Position numbers and translations under genes: made by a program. 64,000 nt of DNA from the NCBI GenBank assembly GCA_028720105.1, contig JAQYLI010000040.1:62001-126000 (forward strand). The letters run 5' to 3'. The stretch's first letter is position 1; each line of letters begins with the position of its first letter. The stretch is from Oscillospiraceae bacterium (GTDB lineage Bacteria; Bacillota; Clostridia; Oscillospirales; Ruminococcaceae). The notes under the pieces were generated by a model. The model saw nothing but the letters and a program-made list of their open reading frames with translations, was not told where the DNA came from and did not search any database. Shown here piece by piece: positions 11,656 to 21,673 of the stretch.

Positions 11656-13854
11656 GTGAAAATGCCTTTGATCAAAAAAATAAAAGACGAGCTTTTAAAG
11701 GACGAGTTTGATGTACAGCATAAGCTTCTGAACATTCTGCTTGCGGTGAGCTTTGCTGTGGGCGGTATATCGGTCCTTATATCATTTATTTTAAATCACG
11801 GATTTGTAGGAAATATTGCCGTTCTGCTCATTGTGCTTTATACGGGAATAAATTTGTGGATATCCGTAAAAAAAGGAAATAAACGTCTTGCTGCCATACT
11901 TATCACTACCATAGGCGACCTTGTTCTTCTTCCTGTTTTTTTTATTACAAACGGAGGAACAAAGGACGGTATACAGCTATGGTATCTGTTTGGTCTTCTG
12001 ACGCCTCTCATTGCTCTCAGAGGTGTACCCTCGGTGATAATGTTTATTCTAAGCCTCCTTTCATGTGTGGGGTGTATGTTATTTGAAAAAATCTGTCCCG
12101 ATGCCATTATGCATTCGGAGAATGAACTCGCCCGATTTATTGTAATGTTCATATCCTTTGTGTTCTTTGCCATAATAATCGGCATTATGTTCAGGTATCA
12201 GGCTGATGTTTATGAAAGTCAGAGAGAGATAATGCTCCGCAAGGACGATGAGCTTGTCAAGGCTATGGAGGAGGCTCAGAGCGCAAATACCGCAAAGAGC
12301 AGATTTCTTGCCCATATGTCCCACGAAATAAGAACGCCTATAAACGCTGTTCTCGGAATGGACGAGATGATAATCAGAGAAAGCACCGACAAGGACATCA
12401 CCGCTTATGCCACAAATATCCGCAGCGCAGGAAATTCCCTGCTCACCATTATAAACGATATTCTGGATTTTTCAAAGATCGAGTCCAATAAAATGGAGAT
12501 CATTCCTGCCGAGTACGACCTTTCCCTGCTTCTCAAAGACTGCTACAATCTGGTTTTTATGAGGGCGGCAGACAAGGAACTGCGATTTACCTTTGAGACT
12601 GATGAAAATACTCCGAAAAATCTCATTGGTGACGAATTCCGCATAAGGCAGATAATCACAAATCTTCTTACCAATGCGGTGAAATATACTCTCAAAGGTT
12701 CTGTATCTCTGTCACTTTCTTTTGACAGGATAGATAATGACAGGATAATGCTGATAATTTCCGTTAAGGATACGGGTATGGGCATAAGCGACGATGACAA
12801 GGCAAAGCTTTTCGACTCTTTCAGAAGAATAAATGCATCTCAGACGAGAAATATCGAAGGAACGGGTCTGGGGCTTGCCATTACCAAGAAACTTGCGGAG
12901 CTTATGGACGGAACTGTTCTGGTTGAAAGCGAGTACGGCAAGGGAAGTGTTTTCACCGTCCGTATTCCTCAAAAGGTTGCGGACAGCGTAGTTATAGGCG
13001 TGTTTGATCCCCGTAAGACCGATGGTCCCGACAAGAAATACCGTGAAAGCTTCCACGCTCCCGAAGCAAGGATACTCGTGGTGGACGATGTAAAGATGAA
13101 CGTTGAGGTTATGAGGGGGCTTATCAAAAAGACCCTTATCCACTCTGACGCAGCCTGCAGCGGAGAGGAATGTCTCGCTCTTGCGGCTAAGGAAAAATAC
13201 GATATCATTTTTATGGACCATCTTATGCCCGAAATGGACGGCGTTGAGACCCTTAAACATCTCAAAGAAGATAATAACAACCCCAACAGGGACACCCCCG
13301 TTATCGCACTTACTGCCAATGTTATTGCAGGCGCCAAGGAAAGCTATATGTCTATGGGCTTTGCGGATTATCTTTCCAAGCCTGTGAAGGGCAGCGACCT
13401 GGAGGATATGCTTATTAAGTTCCTGCCTGCCGAAAAGGTGATGATCTATTCGGAAAGCGACAGTGAAAAATATCAGAGTGAAAATACAGACATTCCGGGA
13501 TTTTTAAATGCAAAGGCAGGCATTTCCTTCTGCTGCGGAGATGTTTCCTTCTACAAGGAAGTGCTCAGAGGCTTTGTTCACAGCGGTATTACCGAAAGGC
13601 TGGGCAAATATTATTCCGCAAGAGACTGGGAAAATTACAGCGTTTGTATACACAGCATTATGGGTACTGCTCTCAGTATCGGCGCGGAGGAGCTTGCTTC
13701 AAAGACTTTCGCTATGAAAAATGCTCTAAAAAACGACAATATTTCCTATGTAAAGGAACATCACAAGAGCTACTATGACAGCTGTAAAAAGCTCATTGAC
13801 CGGATATCCGAGTACCTGGACGAAGAGGAGGGAGCGGTAAGCAATGCTTTATAA
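11656..13854 (+). CDS. Membrane hybrid histidine kinase (TM sensor-HisKA-HATPase-REC-HPt)
   Basis: MSHEIRTPINAVLGMDE, GTGLGLAITKKLAELMDG, REC MDHLMPEMDG, HPt CIHSIMGTA. Confidence 0.93.
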   Translation: MKMPLIKKIKDELLKDEFDVQHKLLNILLAVSFAVGGISVLISFILNHGFVGNIAVLLIVLYTGINLWISVKKGNKRLAAILITTIGDLVLLPVFFITNGGTKDGIQLWYLFGLLTPLIALRGVPSVIMFILSLLSCVGCMLFEKICPDAIMHSENELARFIVMFISFVFFAIIIGIMFRYQADVYESQREIMLRKDDELVKAMEEAQSANTAKSRFLAHMSHEIRTPINAVLGMDEMIIRESTDKDITAYATNIRSAGNSLLTIINDILDFSKIESNKMEIIPAEYDLSLLLKDCYNLVFMRAADKELRFTFETDENTPKNLIGDEFRIRQIITNLLTNAVKYTLKGSVSLSLSFDRIDNDRIMLIISVKDTGMGISDDDKAKLFDSFRRINASQTRNIEGTGLGLAITKKLAELMDGTVLVESEYGKGSVFTVRIPQKVADSVVIGVFDPRKTDGPDKKYRESFHAPEARILVVDDVKMNVEVMRGLIKKTLIHSDAACSGEECLALAAKEKYDIIFMDHLMPEMDGVETLKHLKEDNNNPNRDTPVIALTANVIAGAKESYMSMGFADYLSKPVKGSDLEDMLIKFLPAEKVMIYSESDSEKYQSENTDIPGFLNAKAGISFCCGDVSFYKEVLRGFVHSGITERLGKYYSARDWENYSVCIHSIMGTALSIGAEELASKTFAMKNALKNDNISYVKEHHKSYYDSCKKLIDRISEYLDEEEGAVSNAL

Positions 13855-16564
13855 TATTTATTTTGAAGCGGCGGCTGTCTGCTTCCTGCTTATCCTTAAT
13901 ATTTATATCCGCCTTCAATACAACAGAACTTCAAAGCAGAACATTCTGTTTCAGAAGCTGGCGGTCTATCTGCTTATTGCGGTATCTCTTGATGTTCTGA
14001 CCGCCATCACCATAAGCTATGCGGCTCATATCCCCGTATGGGTGAACACCATTCTCAATCACGCATATAACGTTTCTGTGCTTGTCCTTGAATATCACTT
14101 CCTCTTATATTGTATAGAGGGTGTGTGCAGAAGAGAGAAAAAAGGAAAATTCTTTCAGGCGTGCCGATGGCTCAACATCATAGCAAACATTATCCTTGTT
14201 ATCAACCTGTTCACAGGCTGTGTGTTCAAATTTACTCCCGAGGGAGAGTATATTCACGGTCCTTTGTATTATATGACTTATTTAGTGTCATTGGTATTTA
14301 TATTTGCTGCTACAGGTACTCTGCTCAGCGAGGCACAGCGGTTTTCGAAAAATCAGAGGGTAACTATTATTCTGTACTGTGTTACCAGCCTTATGGGTCC
14401 TATGATACAGCTATTTTTCCCGAACCTGCTTTTATGTCTGTTTACAGTGTCTCTGGGCTTTATGATGCTGATGTTCTCAATGGAAACTCCCGATTATCAG
14501 CAGCTTACAAAGACTATGAATGAGCTTGCAAATACAAGAGACGAGGCGGAGGAGGCTATGGGTCTGGCTCAGGCGGCTAATCAGGCGAAAAGCGACTTTC
14601 TCTCCGCGATGTCCCACGAGCTGAGAACGCCTATCAACTCCATTCTCGGCTTTAACGAGATGATAATGCAGCAGACAAGTGACACAGAAATAAAAAAATG
14701 CACCGACAACGTTCAGACAGCGGGAATGAACCTGCTCTCCATTATCAACAATATTCTGGACTACACCGAGATAGAGGGCGGAAGGCTCAAAATTACAAAT
14801 GTTCCCTATTCCACCCGTTCTATGCTGAGAGATGTGCTTGCCTATGCGGAATACGGCACAGACAAGAGCCAGCTTGAGCTGAGAACGAATATTGATGAAA
14901 ATATCCCCTCAGAGCTTTCGGGCGATATTACAAGAGTTATACAGGTCTTTGACAATGTGATATCCAATGCGGTGAAATATACCTACAGAGGCTATGTAGA
15001 GATAGTCGTAAATTGGACGCCCGACAATGACGGCAGTGCGGGTGTGCTTTCCGCAAGGATAACCGACAGCGGCGTGGGCATCAAGAAGGAAGATCTTGCC
15101 CGTTTGTCGGAGAGCTTTACCCGTCTGGATATAAAGAAAAATCAAAATATCCAGGGCGTGGGTCTGGGTCTTTCCATTGTTACAAAGCTTTTGTACCTTA
15201 TGGGAGGAAAAATATCCATTGACAGCGAATATGAAAAGGGAACTATGGTTTCCTTTGAGCTTCGTCAGCAGGTGGTAAGCAGTATTCCCGCAGGAAAAAT
15301 ATCCCCTCTCGGTTCGGGTGACATAAGCACAGATGACGGCTACAAATTCTATATTCCCGATGCAAAAATCCTCACCGTTGACGACAACGGAATGAACAGA
15401 GAGCTTTTCAAGGGGCTTCTGAGAGACTCGGGAGCGGATATCGACGCCGTAAGCGGCGGAAGAGAAGCTGTTTCATTGCTTGAGAAAAAAAGCTTTGATA
15501 TTATTTTCCTCGACCATATGATGCCCGAGATGGACGGTATAGAGACTCTTCGTGTAATAAAGGACAGAAATCTCAGCGATGCGCCTGTTATTGTGCTTAC
15601 CGCAAATACCGTTGCAGGCGCAAGGGAAATGTATCTTTCCGAGGGCTTCGACGATTATCTTGCAAAGCCTGTTACGGGAAGAATGTTATACGGCGTACTG
15701 AAAAAATATCTTCCCCAAGAGATGATAAAGGAGCTGCCAGTAAATATTCCTGCTCCCGCTGATGAGAAAAACGCTCCAAGGCGGAAACGTACGGTTATGG
15801 AGCGGCTGGGAGAATTTCTCGATACGGCAACGGGTCTTACCTACTGCTGCGAGGACGAGGAATTTTACGTATCAATGCTTCAGACCTATCTTGAAAATTC
15901 CCGTCTTGAGGATATGAAGAATTTCTTTGAGGAAAGAGATTTCGACAACTACCGTATCACCGTTCATTCAATAAAGAGCACCTCGCTCACCATCGGAGCT
16001 GCAGAGCTTTCGGCAGAGGCAAAGAGCCTTGAAATGGCGCAGAAATCGGGAGAAATCGGCTATATTGAGGAAAATCATCAAAGGGTTTACGAGCAGTACG
16101 GCGAAATGCTTGAAAAAATAAAGGCTGTTCTTGACGATCCCGACGATATTCTGGGCGGTATGGAAGAGGAAGAAGAAAGAATATCAAAAATTCTGATAGT
16201 TGATGACGACCCCTCCTGCCTTGCCATTGCAAAACGTACTCTTGAGACGAGATTTGAAGTCATAACTTCTCTTTCGGGAGAAGAGGCTCTGGGAATAATT
16301 GAAAAAACCGTTCCCGACCTTGCGGTGCTGGATATTTATATGCCCGAGATGGACGGCTTTGAACTGATGAAGCGGATAAGGGAGAAAAGCGGTATTCCCG
16401 TGGTGTTCCTTACTGCGGACTCGGACAAAGCCCTTGAGGAAAGGAGCTTCAGGGAGGGCGCTATGGACTTTATAACCAAGCCCGTAACAAGCACTATCCT
16501 TATCAACAGACTGAGCAGAGTTATTGAGCTTGACGATCTGAAAAAGAGAGTTTCCTGCGGATAA
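13844..16564 (+). CDS. Membrane hybrid histidine kinase (TM sensor-HisKA-HATPase-REC-HPt-REC)
   Basis: MSHELRTPINSILGF, GVGLGLSIVTK, REC LDHMMPEMDG, HPt VHSIKSTSL, second REC VLDIYMPEMDGFELMK. Confidence 0.93.
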   Translation: MLYNIYFEAAAVCFLLILNIYIRLQYNRTSKQNILFQKLAVYLLIAVSLDVLTAITISYAAHIPVWVNTILNHAYNVSVLVLEYHFLLYCIEGVCRREKKGKFFQACRWLNIIANIILVINLFTGCVFKFTPEGEYIHGPLYYMTYLVSLVFIFAATGTLLSEAQRFSKNQRVTIILYCVTSLMGPMIQLFFPNLLLCLFTVSLGFMMLMFSMETPDYQQLTKTMNELANTRDEAEEAMGLAQAANQAKSDFLSAMSHELRTPINSILGFNEMIMQQTSDTEIKKCTDNVQTAGMNLLSIINNILDYTEIEGGRLKITNVPYSTRSMLRDVLAYAEYGTDKSQLELRTNIDENIPSELSGDITRVIQVFDNVISNAVKYTYRGYVEIVVNWTPDNDGSAGVLSARITDSGVGIKKEDLARLSESFTRLDIKKNQNIQGVGLGLSIVTKLLYLMGGKISIDSEYEKGTMVSFELRQQVVSSIPAGKISPLGSGDISTDDGYKFYIPDAKILTVDDNGMNRELFKGLLRDSGADIDAVSGGREAVSLLEKKSFDIIFLDHMMPEMDGIETLRVIKDRNLSDAPVIVLTANTVAGAREMYLSEGFDDYLAKPVTGRMLYGVLKKYLPQEMIKELPVNIPAPADEKNAPRRKRTVMERLGEFLDTATGLTYCCEDEEFYVSMLQTYLENSRLEDMKNFFEERDFDNYRITVHSIKSTSLTIGAAELSAEAKSLEMAQKSGEIGYIEENHQRVYEQYGEMLEKIKAVLDDPDDILGGMEEEEERISKILIVDDDPSCLAIAKRTLETRFEVITSLSGEEALGIIEKTVPDLAVLDIYMPEMDGFELMKRIREKSGIPVVFLTADSDKALEERSFREGAMDFITKPVTSTILINRLSRVIELDDLKKRVSCG

Positions 16565-16580
16565 AATCACATAACAAACA

Positions 16581-16612
16581 GGGCTTCTGCACATTCGGCA
16601 GAAGCCCTTGTT
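16581..16612 (+). terminator. Rho-independent terminator
   Basis: GGGCTTCTGC-7 nt-GCAGAAGCCC perfect 10 bp stem + TTGTT. Confidence 0.8.
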
Positions 16613-16669
16613 ATACTAATTCTTAATCGTTCTGTCGGCTTTGTCTATGGGTTGATTAAGAATTAGTAT
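16613..16669. repeat. Perfect 16 bp inverted repeat with 25 nt loop
   Basis: ATACTAATTCTTAATC ... GATTAAGAATTAGTAT. Confidence 0.9.
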
Positions 16670-16687
16670 TAATATTCGGTTTTGGGT

Positions 16688-17125
16688 TCAGCCCTGATGT
16701 CTGCACACATTAAGTCTGAGACAATCGCTTATAAGGGCGATAAGCTCGGAATTTGTGGGTTTTGAGCCGTGAAAATCTATTTTGCAGTGAAGCTTGTCCT
16801 CGATATATGCAACGTCACCGTCTCCCCTGTCCCAAGCCGAAGAAATTGCGTGTCTGATAGCTCTTTCCACACGGGTGGGGGTGGTGCCGTTGGTGCGTGC
16901 CACCGCAGGATAAAGCTCCTTTGTTATGCTGTCAAGGATAGTCATATCCTCCACAGCAAGCATTACAGCGTTTCTGAGATATCTGTAACCTTTTATATTT
17001 GCGGGTATGCCTATTCGCTGGATTATTTCGGTAACTACAGGTTCCATACTGTTTGTTCTTTCGGGAATATGACCGCCCCAGGGCAATTTGCCAAAGTTCT
17101 GTTCGCTTGAATACATTGTTGACAT
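16688..17125 (-). CDS. Stand-alone Spo0A C-terminal DNA-binding domain protein (no receiver domain)
   Basis: GTTPTRVERAIRHAISSAWDRGD and HGSKPTNSELIALISDCLRL match the Spo0A effector domain; 145 aa. Confidence 0.9.
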   Translation of the reverse strand: MSTMYSSEQNFGKLPWGGHIPERTNSMEPVVTEIIQRIGIPANIKGYRYLRNAVMLAVEDMTILDSITKELYPAVARTNGTTPTRVERAIRHAISSAWDRGDGDVAYIEDKLHCKIDFHGSKPTNSELIALISDCLRLNVCRHQG

Positions 17126-17593
17126 AAAATCTATCCTCCTGCTTACTAATAGGGTAAATTTTTTAATGTTATATTCTTTCTCTCTCTGTAATTTTCCGCT
17201 TTATTTTTCCTGATGGATAGCATATGCTTTATGTGCTAATAATAACACTTACTTCACGATATGTCAACACTTTTTGCGTGGAAACTTTCGACATCTTCAA
17301 AATCTTGTTAATATTTATAATTTCCTCAAAGTGTGTTGAAATATGTGGTATTATCTTTACCATTTATGAATTACACTTGCGGGGGTGCAAACAGGTTACT
17401 GTTAGATCTATTGATCATATGGCGGTAATCCGCGATTTATTGGTTATTGTGCAGATTTTCGGGATATTATTGTAATAACAATCAAATTAACAAATATATT
17501 TATATTTATTGCTAAATAATAAACATCTTAACGGGTGTTTAGCAAAATATATCAAGTTAATCCGAAATAAATAATACACTATATGTTAATATG

Positions 17594-17618
17594 AAAGTGT
17601 CTGCAAGGTTGACACTTT
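17594..17618. promoter_or_regulatory. Inverted repeat AAAGTGTC-N9-GACACTTT in the divergent intergenic region
   Basis: Perfect 8 bp arms. Confidence 0.6.
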
Positions 17619-17794
17619 ACAAAATATTTACACTACAAATTACATAGGATATATCAAAAAAATAAGAATATATCACTATGACTTTCTGCTATCTGACGAT
17701 TTATTACACATAATTAAATAAAAAGACATAATTATATAGTATAATGAAAATATGTATATTTTAATTTATAATATTTTTGGGAGGTAACTTTAAA

Positions 17795-18235
17795 ATGGCA
17801 GAGAAAAAAGGCTTGATAGCAGAGTTCAAGGAATTTATCGCAAAGGGAAATGTTATGAATTTAGCAGTGGGCGTTATCATCGGTGCAGCTTTTCAGAACA
17901 TAGTTTCAGCCCTTACAAACAGCTTTATCAATCCCCTTATCGCACTTGTTACAGGCGGCTGTGAGAGGGACGAGGCAGGAAACCTTATCCTTGTGGGCGG
18001 ACAGTTCACCATAAACGGCGTTTCCTTCGATTACGGCTCATTTATTTCCGCAGTTCTCAATTTCCTTATTATGGCTGTTATACTTTTTACTATGGTAAAG
18101 GCTGTTAACAAGCTTATGTCCGTGGGCAAGAAGAAAGAGGAGGAAGAGGAGCCCGAGCCTCCCGCAGAGCCCGAGCCTACAGCAGAGGAGCTTCTCCTTA
18201 CCGAGATCAGAGACATTCTCAAGGATAAAAACTGA
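17795..18235 (+). CDS. mscL: Large-conductance mechanosensitive channel
   Basis: EFIAKGNVMNLAVGVIIGAAFQNIVSALTNSFINPLI. Confidence 0.95.
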   Translation: MAEKKGLIAEFKEFIAKGNVMNLAVGVIIGAAFQNIVSALTNSFINPLIALVTGGCERDEAGNLILVGGQFTINGVSFDYGSFISAVLNFLIMAVILFTMVKAVNKLMSVGKKKEEEEEPEPPAEPEPTAEELLLTEIRDILKDKN

Positions 18236-18360
18236 GAAAGACAAATTGCACAAAAAATTCTTTTGCGAACATTACATATTCTAACTGCAAATTTTATATT
18301 CCCACTTGAAATCGGGGGCTGTTTGTAGTAAAATATAAAAAATACCTATATGAATAATAA

Positions 18361-19863
<1,503 letters not shown>

Positions 19864-19878
19864 AAGGAGACTTTTACT

Positions 19879-20100
19879 ATGGATATCAAGGCGAAGATAG
19901 AAGAAATCGTCACAAAAATCAAGGCTGACCCCGACTTTCTGAAAGAATTTCAGGCAGACCCCGTTAAGGCTGTTGAGAAGATCACAGGCACAGACCTGCC
20001 CGATGATGTGTTAAACCCCATCATTGACGGCGTTAAGGCTAAAATTACGGCGGATAACGTCAAGGGTATGCTTGGCGGTATCTTTGGCGCAAAGAAATAA
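19879..20100 (+). CDS. Small 73 aa protein resembling NHLP/Nif11-type leader helices
   Basis: PDFLKEFQADPVKAVEKITGTDLPDDVLNPIIDGVKAKI + Gly-rich tail; RBS aaggag. Confidence 0.75.
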   Translation: MDIKAKIEEIVTKIKADPDFLKEFQADPVKAVEKITGTDLPDDVLNPIIDGVKAKITADNVKGMLGGIFGAKK

Positions 20101-20107
20101 AATTATG

Positions 20108-20138
20108 CGGAGCGGAGATGTTTCTTCGCTCCGTTTTT
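20108..20138 (+). terminator. Rho-independent terminator
   Basis: CGGAGCG ... CGCTCCG TTTTT. Confidence 0.85.
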
Positions 20139-20287
20139 AAAAAGTTTGGCTATTCCATATTGTTGAATATATTAAAATAATTACATATAGTATAATACTA
20201 TTAGTATTACTTAAAATAAAAGTACATATTGTTATATTGTAATATTATTATAAATATATACAAATTGTATAGAAAGGGAGTATTATT

Positions 20288-20956
20288 ATGAGATTTACGG
20301 AAAATCCTATGGAACGTATTTCTAAAGAAGCAGAGGGAATGATAAAGGAAATAGAGTCACTTGAGCCTGTGAGTCTTTCAGCGTTTGACAGCGGCAGCAC
20401 AATGGCTGTTTTTGTTGATATAATCAACGGATTTATAAACGAGGGAGCAATGGCTTCGGAAAGGGTGGGAGACATTATTCCCCCAAATGCAAAGCTTCTG
20501 AAAATGTGCAATGAAACAGGTATCCTCACCGCCGCATTTGCCGACTGCCACGAGAAAAACGCCGCCGAATTTGCTTCATTTCCCCCACACTGCGTCAAGG
20601 ACACACGTGAGTCGGAAATCGTGGACGAATTAAAGGAGCAGGGGGGATATATCCTCATTCCCAAAAACTCCACAAACGGCTTCAACGAGCAGAAATTCAA
20701 GGACCTCATTGAATGTCACCCCGAGATATGCACCTTTATCGTTACGGGAGACTGCGCCGATATTTGCGTACTGCAGTTCTGCCTTGGGCTGAAAACATTT
20801 TTCACCGCACAGGACAAGCAGATAAAGATAATCGTTCCGATTTCCTGCGTGGAGACCTATGACGCGCCTTTCCACAGCAGCGATTTTGCAAATCTTGCGG
20901 CTTACAAGCTTTTAAAGGACAGCGGTATCACTTTTGTGAGCGGTATTGAGGAATAA
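20288..20956 (+). CDS. Isochorismatase-family cysteine hydrolase (nicotinamidase-like)
   Basis: FVDIINGFINEGAM, IPKNSTNGF, TGDCADICVLQF catalytic Cys region. Confidence 0.85.
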   Translation: MRFTENPMERISKEAEGMIKEIESLEPVSLSAFDSGSTMAVFVDIINGFINEGAMASERVGDIIPPNAKLLKMCNETGILTAAFADCHEKNAAEFASFPPHCVKDTRESEIVDELKEQGGYILIPKNSTNGFNEQKFKDLIECHPEICTFIVTGDCADICVLQFCLGLKTFFTAQDKQIKIIVPISCVETYDAPFHSSDFANLAAYKLLKDSGITFVSGIEE

Positions 20957-20967
20957 GAGGTGATGTT

Positions 20968-21435
20968 ATGGGATATTCGGAAATGAACTGCCCCCACTGC
21001 GGTAAAATGAACAGGGAAAGCTGCAATGCGCATATGTACGGCAGTCCCATACGGGTGTGCAAAAGCTGCGGAAAGAAATATGTTGACAGCAGATATACCG
21101 AGCCTGCTCTTACAGGCTTTGACAGAAAATCAACAGACCCCTCTGTATATGCAAAGGGTGCTGCTATTTTCGGTGCGGGTTTTGTAATCACTCTCGGGTG
21201 GGTGATATTCACAATAACTACAAGGGGCAGCTATTCGATAAAAATGGCAGGAACGTCCGTTATTTGTTTAATAGGTCTGATAATGTGCGCCGTTATGCTT
21301 ATAAGAATAAAGTCGGGCATTGCGGACAAAGAAAATCAGAAATTCCTTGAGGAATCTGAAAATCGGCTTGCGGATAAGGAATATGTGAGGGAGCTTATTG
21401 ATAACGGGATAGATGTTCCCGAGAAGTATCGGTAA
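20968..21435 (+). CDS. Zinc-ribbon membrane protein
   Basis: CPHCGKMN...CKSCGKKY and two TM segments. Confidence 0.7.
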   Translation: MGYSEMNCPHCGKMNRESCNAHMYGSPIRVCKSCGKKYVDSRYTEPALTGFDRKSTDPSVYAKGAAIFGAGFVITLGWVIFTITTRGSYSIKMAGTSVICLIGLIMCAVMLIRIKSGIADKENQKFLEESENRLADKEYVRELIDNGIDVPEKYR

Positions 21436-21673
21436 TATTTACAATTATTGTGACATATTTTGCACCGTTGATTGTTTTACTATTATATAAAGACATAAAA
21501 ATGGAGGAATTTCAAGGACATAAAAATATCGGCGCAGTGGTATTCGTGTAATGAGTGCGCAGGCGGTTTTCACGTATGTATATAGAAAGCCGAGACGAAT
21601 ACAAGGAATTGTTGCAGAGGAAAATGCGTATGACGCTCATATTTGATAAATAACTTTGAAAGGACGATAAAAA

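Noticed and set aside
17224-17475. 83 aa plus-strand ORF in the Spo0A-C/mscL intergenic region
   Set aside because: No RBS, AT-driven hydrophobic composition, no family resemblance; treated as non-coding
21539-21649. Short ORFs in the pncB leader
   Set aside because: No convincing RBS or conservation evidence; mentioned only as part of the leader observation
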